DNA of 18,035 bases, from assembly GCA_015039465.1 (NCBI GenBank), contig MU130530.1, forward strand, positions 29,308-47,342, in the 5' to 3' direction. This document shows, one piece after another, positions 16,067-18,035 of the stretch. Made by a program: the position numbers and the translations under genes. The DNA is from Phlegmacium glaucopus (Eukaryota; Basidiomycota; Agaricomycetes; Agaricales; Cortinariaceae). Every line of letters begins with the position of its first letter. Positions within the stretch are counted from its first letter, which is position 1. Below the pieces are notes generated by a model. It had not been told where the DNA came from and searched no databases. It saw only the letters and a list, made by a program, of their open reading frames with translations.

Positions 16067-16900
16067 AAATGTCAGCGATTTTCTTTAGTTCTGGTCAACT
16101 TGCAATCCGAAAAGTGGAGGAAGTGACTGCCAGTTGATATATATATGGTTTGTCACTAATGATTGATCACTGGCGACCCTACCTTGAACCCCACTTCGAT
16201 GGAGCACCATGTTCCATGATCCATCAAGGGTACCCAAGTTACATACATGGCAATGATTGATGGATCCCTTTGTTATTGGTTTTTTTTTCCATCTACTGGC
16301 AATCCTTGGTTTCTTTTGAGCTTTGGATCCACATGAATTATCAAAGATGCCACTTGCCGAAATCAAATTTATGAAACATTACAAAAGTTGCTGGTGTGAA
16401 TGTGTTACATTCTGTTATACGTTACTCTGGTCCAGCTCTGTTGGAGTTGTTGGAAAATTTGAATGTCGGTTTAAAGTACAACAATCTAGATGAGAGCGCT
16501 AACAAAGTGGAGCTTGGGCTAGAGGGGGAATATGCATTGTATTGGTTTAAACCGATGGAGAATTCCGTCTCCAAAGGTCTACTACTTATACATCTCAGAC
16601 TGTGGCTATGTTTGATATACATCTACAAGTCCTTACCGCTATTGGTCAGTATTCCTAGCTATCTACTCTGGTCCATATATGATACATTTAGCTCGCATGA
16701 TTACTAAAATTCCAACAGGAGTTGTCTCAGGTAGTCCATACTCTGTTCCAGTACTTTCCCTTGTATCCAGATCTATTCTTCCTTTGTTCAATTCCAAGAC
16801 TTCTCCATATCATTCCAGCTCTTCCGACGTTACTCCAAACCCATTTCCACATCTTTGCCATAATGACTAGAGATGTGGGCCGTTGCTTTGCATGGCAATA
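16067..16900. other. No gene supported; upstream of the 15241-16066 gene
   Basis: Open frames on both strands exist but have no conserved motif or matching splice signals. A short hairpin is formed by GATCCATCAA (16218-16227) and TTGATGGATC (16257-16266). A repeated ACTCTGGTCCA word (16423 and 16669) marks an otherwise unremarkable stretch. Confidence 0.4.
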
Positions 16901-17000
16901 CAAGTCTTATGGTTATTATATAGAATACTTATTATTTTTTAATTAAAATAATATTTATCTATAAAATAATTTATTATTAATAATTATTTTACAAAATGCA
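16901..17000. other. AT-rich block
   Basis: About 100 bases of almost pure A/T, with self-complementary words such as TTTAATTAAA and AATAATTTATTATT. It marks the start of a compositionally different, AT-richer segment that continues to the window end. No gene or origin signature can be claimed. Confidence 0.6.
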
Positions 17001-18035
17001 ATATATTTTGCTTTTTACAAGCAATTAGCTGTTTTGTTGTTGTCAGATAGAGAGAGTAAAGAAGTGAAAAACAAAAGACAAATCAATAAAGGATTTAAAA
17101 ATGAACATGGGAATGGAGAGGTATATTTGCTCCTACTGTTTACATACTTTACTAGTCTTAGTAGTAGTGGAGGCCCCTGTAACAGCCTGACCCAGTCACA
17201 CTGTGTGACACAGCCCCTGGTGTCACATTTACTGATACAGTTGCAGTTCCTTGAGTTCTTGACTGTTTCCCTCCATTTTTTTTGTGAAGTATACATATTA
17301 CAGTGTATATAATACATTAAATTTGAATATTACATCTAAATAAATAAAATGGAAAATTGCAATATTATGACAAAGATCTTATACATTCTGATGTCAATCA
17401 TCTATATCCTCCCAATCCTGCTTATCATCTCAGTAATATCTCTTCCAGTCCCACTAACCTTATCAAGGATGAGCTTACAAGCACCAAAGATGCCTAAGTG
17501 AAGGATATGAGGAACAAGGTAAGGGTATGGATATTCAGATCCTTCTGGGATTTATCACAAGGAATTTATGTATTTTCAAAAAAATTCTGCTTTGAACCAT
17601 GTAGCTCTTTTTTTGCAACATTTTTGCAAATTTTTTTCTCAAAATCTGTTGAGAAATGGCCTGGCTACACCTCCTGCATGGTTGCTCTGTTTCGTCACAT
17701 TTAGAATATGTCCAAATTAGGCAACTCAATTCCCTCCACATCAATTATTGAACTACCATGGTGGGCCAATAGATTATTCATTTCTTCATCACTTTGGATA
17801 AATAAAATTGCAAAATGTAGAGAATGTTTAGATGTACATGTTCATGGGTCCAAACCTGGAAATTTTCATAGTTTACCCATGACAATCGCCACTGCATCTC
17901 CTGCTTCCACCTGTGCCTTCTTGGGCTACTATTATCTTCACAACAGATGGGATTTAGGATTATATTTGCAGAGATAAAATCATCTATTTGTATATTGCTT
18001 CAATTCTACAAGTTCAAAATTTTAATTACTGGCCC
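17001..18035. other. AT-rich tail with possible decayed coding remnant; no intact gene
   Basis: Composition differs from the gene-bearing part. A perfect short palindrome GTCACACTGTGTGAC lies at 17194-17208 after TGTAACAGCCTGACCC, which could be the start of a transposon end, but no second copy is in the window. On the minus strand, 17535-17830 reads as two coding-like pieces in different frames (SDEEMNNLLAHHGSS, then KCDETEQPCRRCSQ), consistent with a broken gene. No complete ORF is supportable. Confidence 0.4.

Noticed and set aside
17170..17240. Start of an LTR (TGTAACAGCC followed by a palindrome)
   Set aside because: There is no second LTR, primer-binding site or target duplication within the window.

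Overview
The window looks like nuclear DNA of a filamentous basidiomycete, most likely an agaricomycete mushroom. Genes are interrupted by many short introns (about 50-130 bp, mostly GTATGN/GTAAGN donors and YAG acceptors). There are two typical eukaryotic ribosomal protein genes, and a tandem F-box family of the kind that is strongly expanded in Agaricomycetes. All gene models below were spliced by hand. Every coding intron I call keeps the reading frame, and in the paralogous genes the intron positions and phases agree between copies.

Layout. (a) 1-2900 has no convincing gene. It holds a 143-bp tandem duplication, a three-unit minisatellite with a canonical G-quadruplex motif in each unit, a degenerate approx. 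92-110-bp repeat series, a GGTTCG-rich element with 11-bp terminal inverted repeats, and a long fold-back repeat with perfect 36-bp core arms. (b) 2900-12200 is a segmental-duplication block, all on the minus strand: F-box gene 1, F-box gene 2, membrane-protein gene A, F-box gene 3, membrane-protein gene B. The last four are two copies of one F-box + membrane-protein cassette; gene 1 is an extra F-box unit without its partner. (c) 12815-14770 is a divergent pair of ribosomal protein genes, RPS13 (uS15, minus) and RPS6 (eS6, plus). They share a 370-bp interval, and each appears to have a 5'UTR intron just before its start codon. (d) 15241-16066 (minus) is an unrecognised three-exon gene with an in-frame TAG ahead of an acidic tail. 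(e) 16067-18035 has no supportable gene and becomes AT-rich, with traces of decayed coding sequence.

How the genes relate. The ribosomal genes are housekeeping. The F-box proteins (479-483 aa, N-terminal F-box, C-terminal part with WD-like strands) are candidate SCF ubiquitin-ligase substrate adaptors of unknown target. The 234-249 aa partner is an uncharacterised, probably four-helix membrane protein. Repeated co-duplication, mosaic similarity among the F-box copies and a partly shared upstream block suggest a young, recombining locus. A functional link between the two families is inference only.
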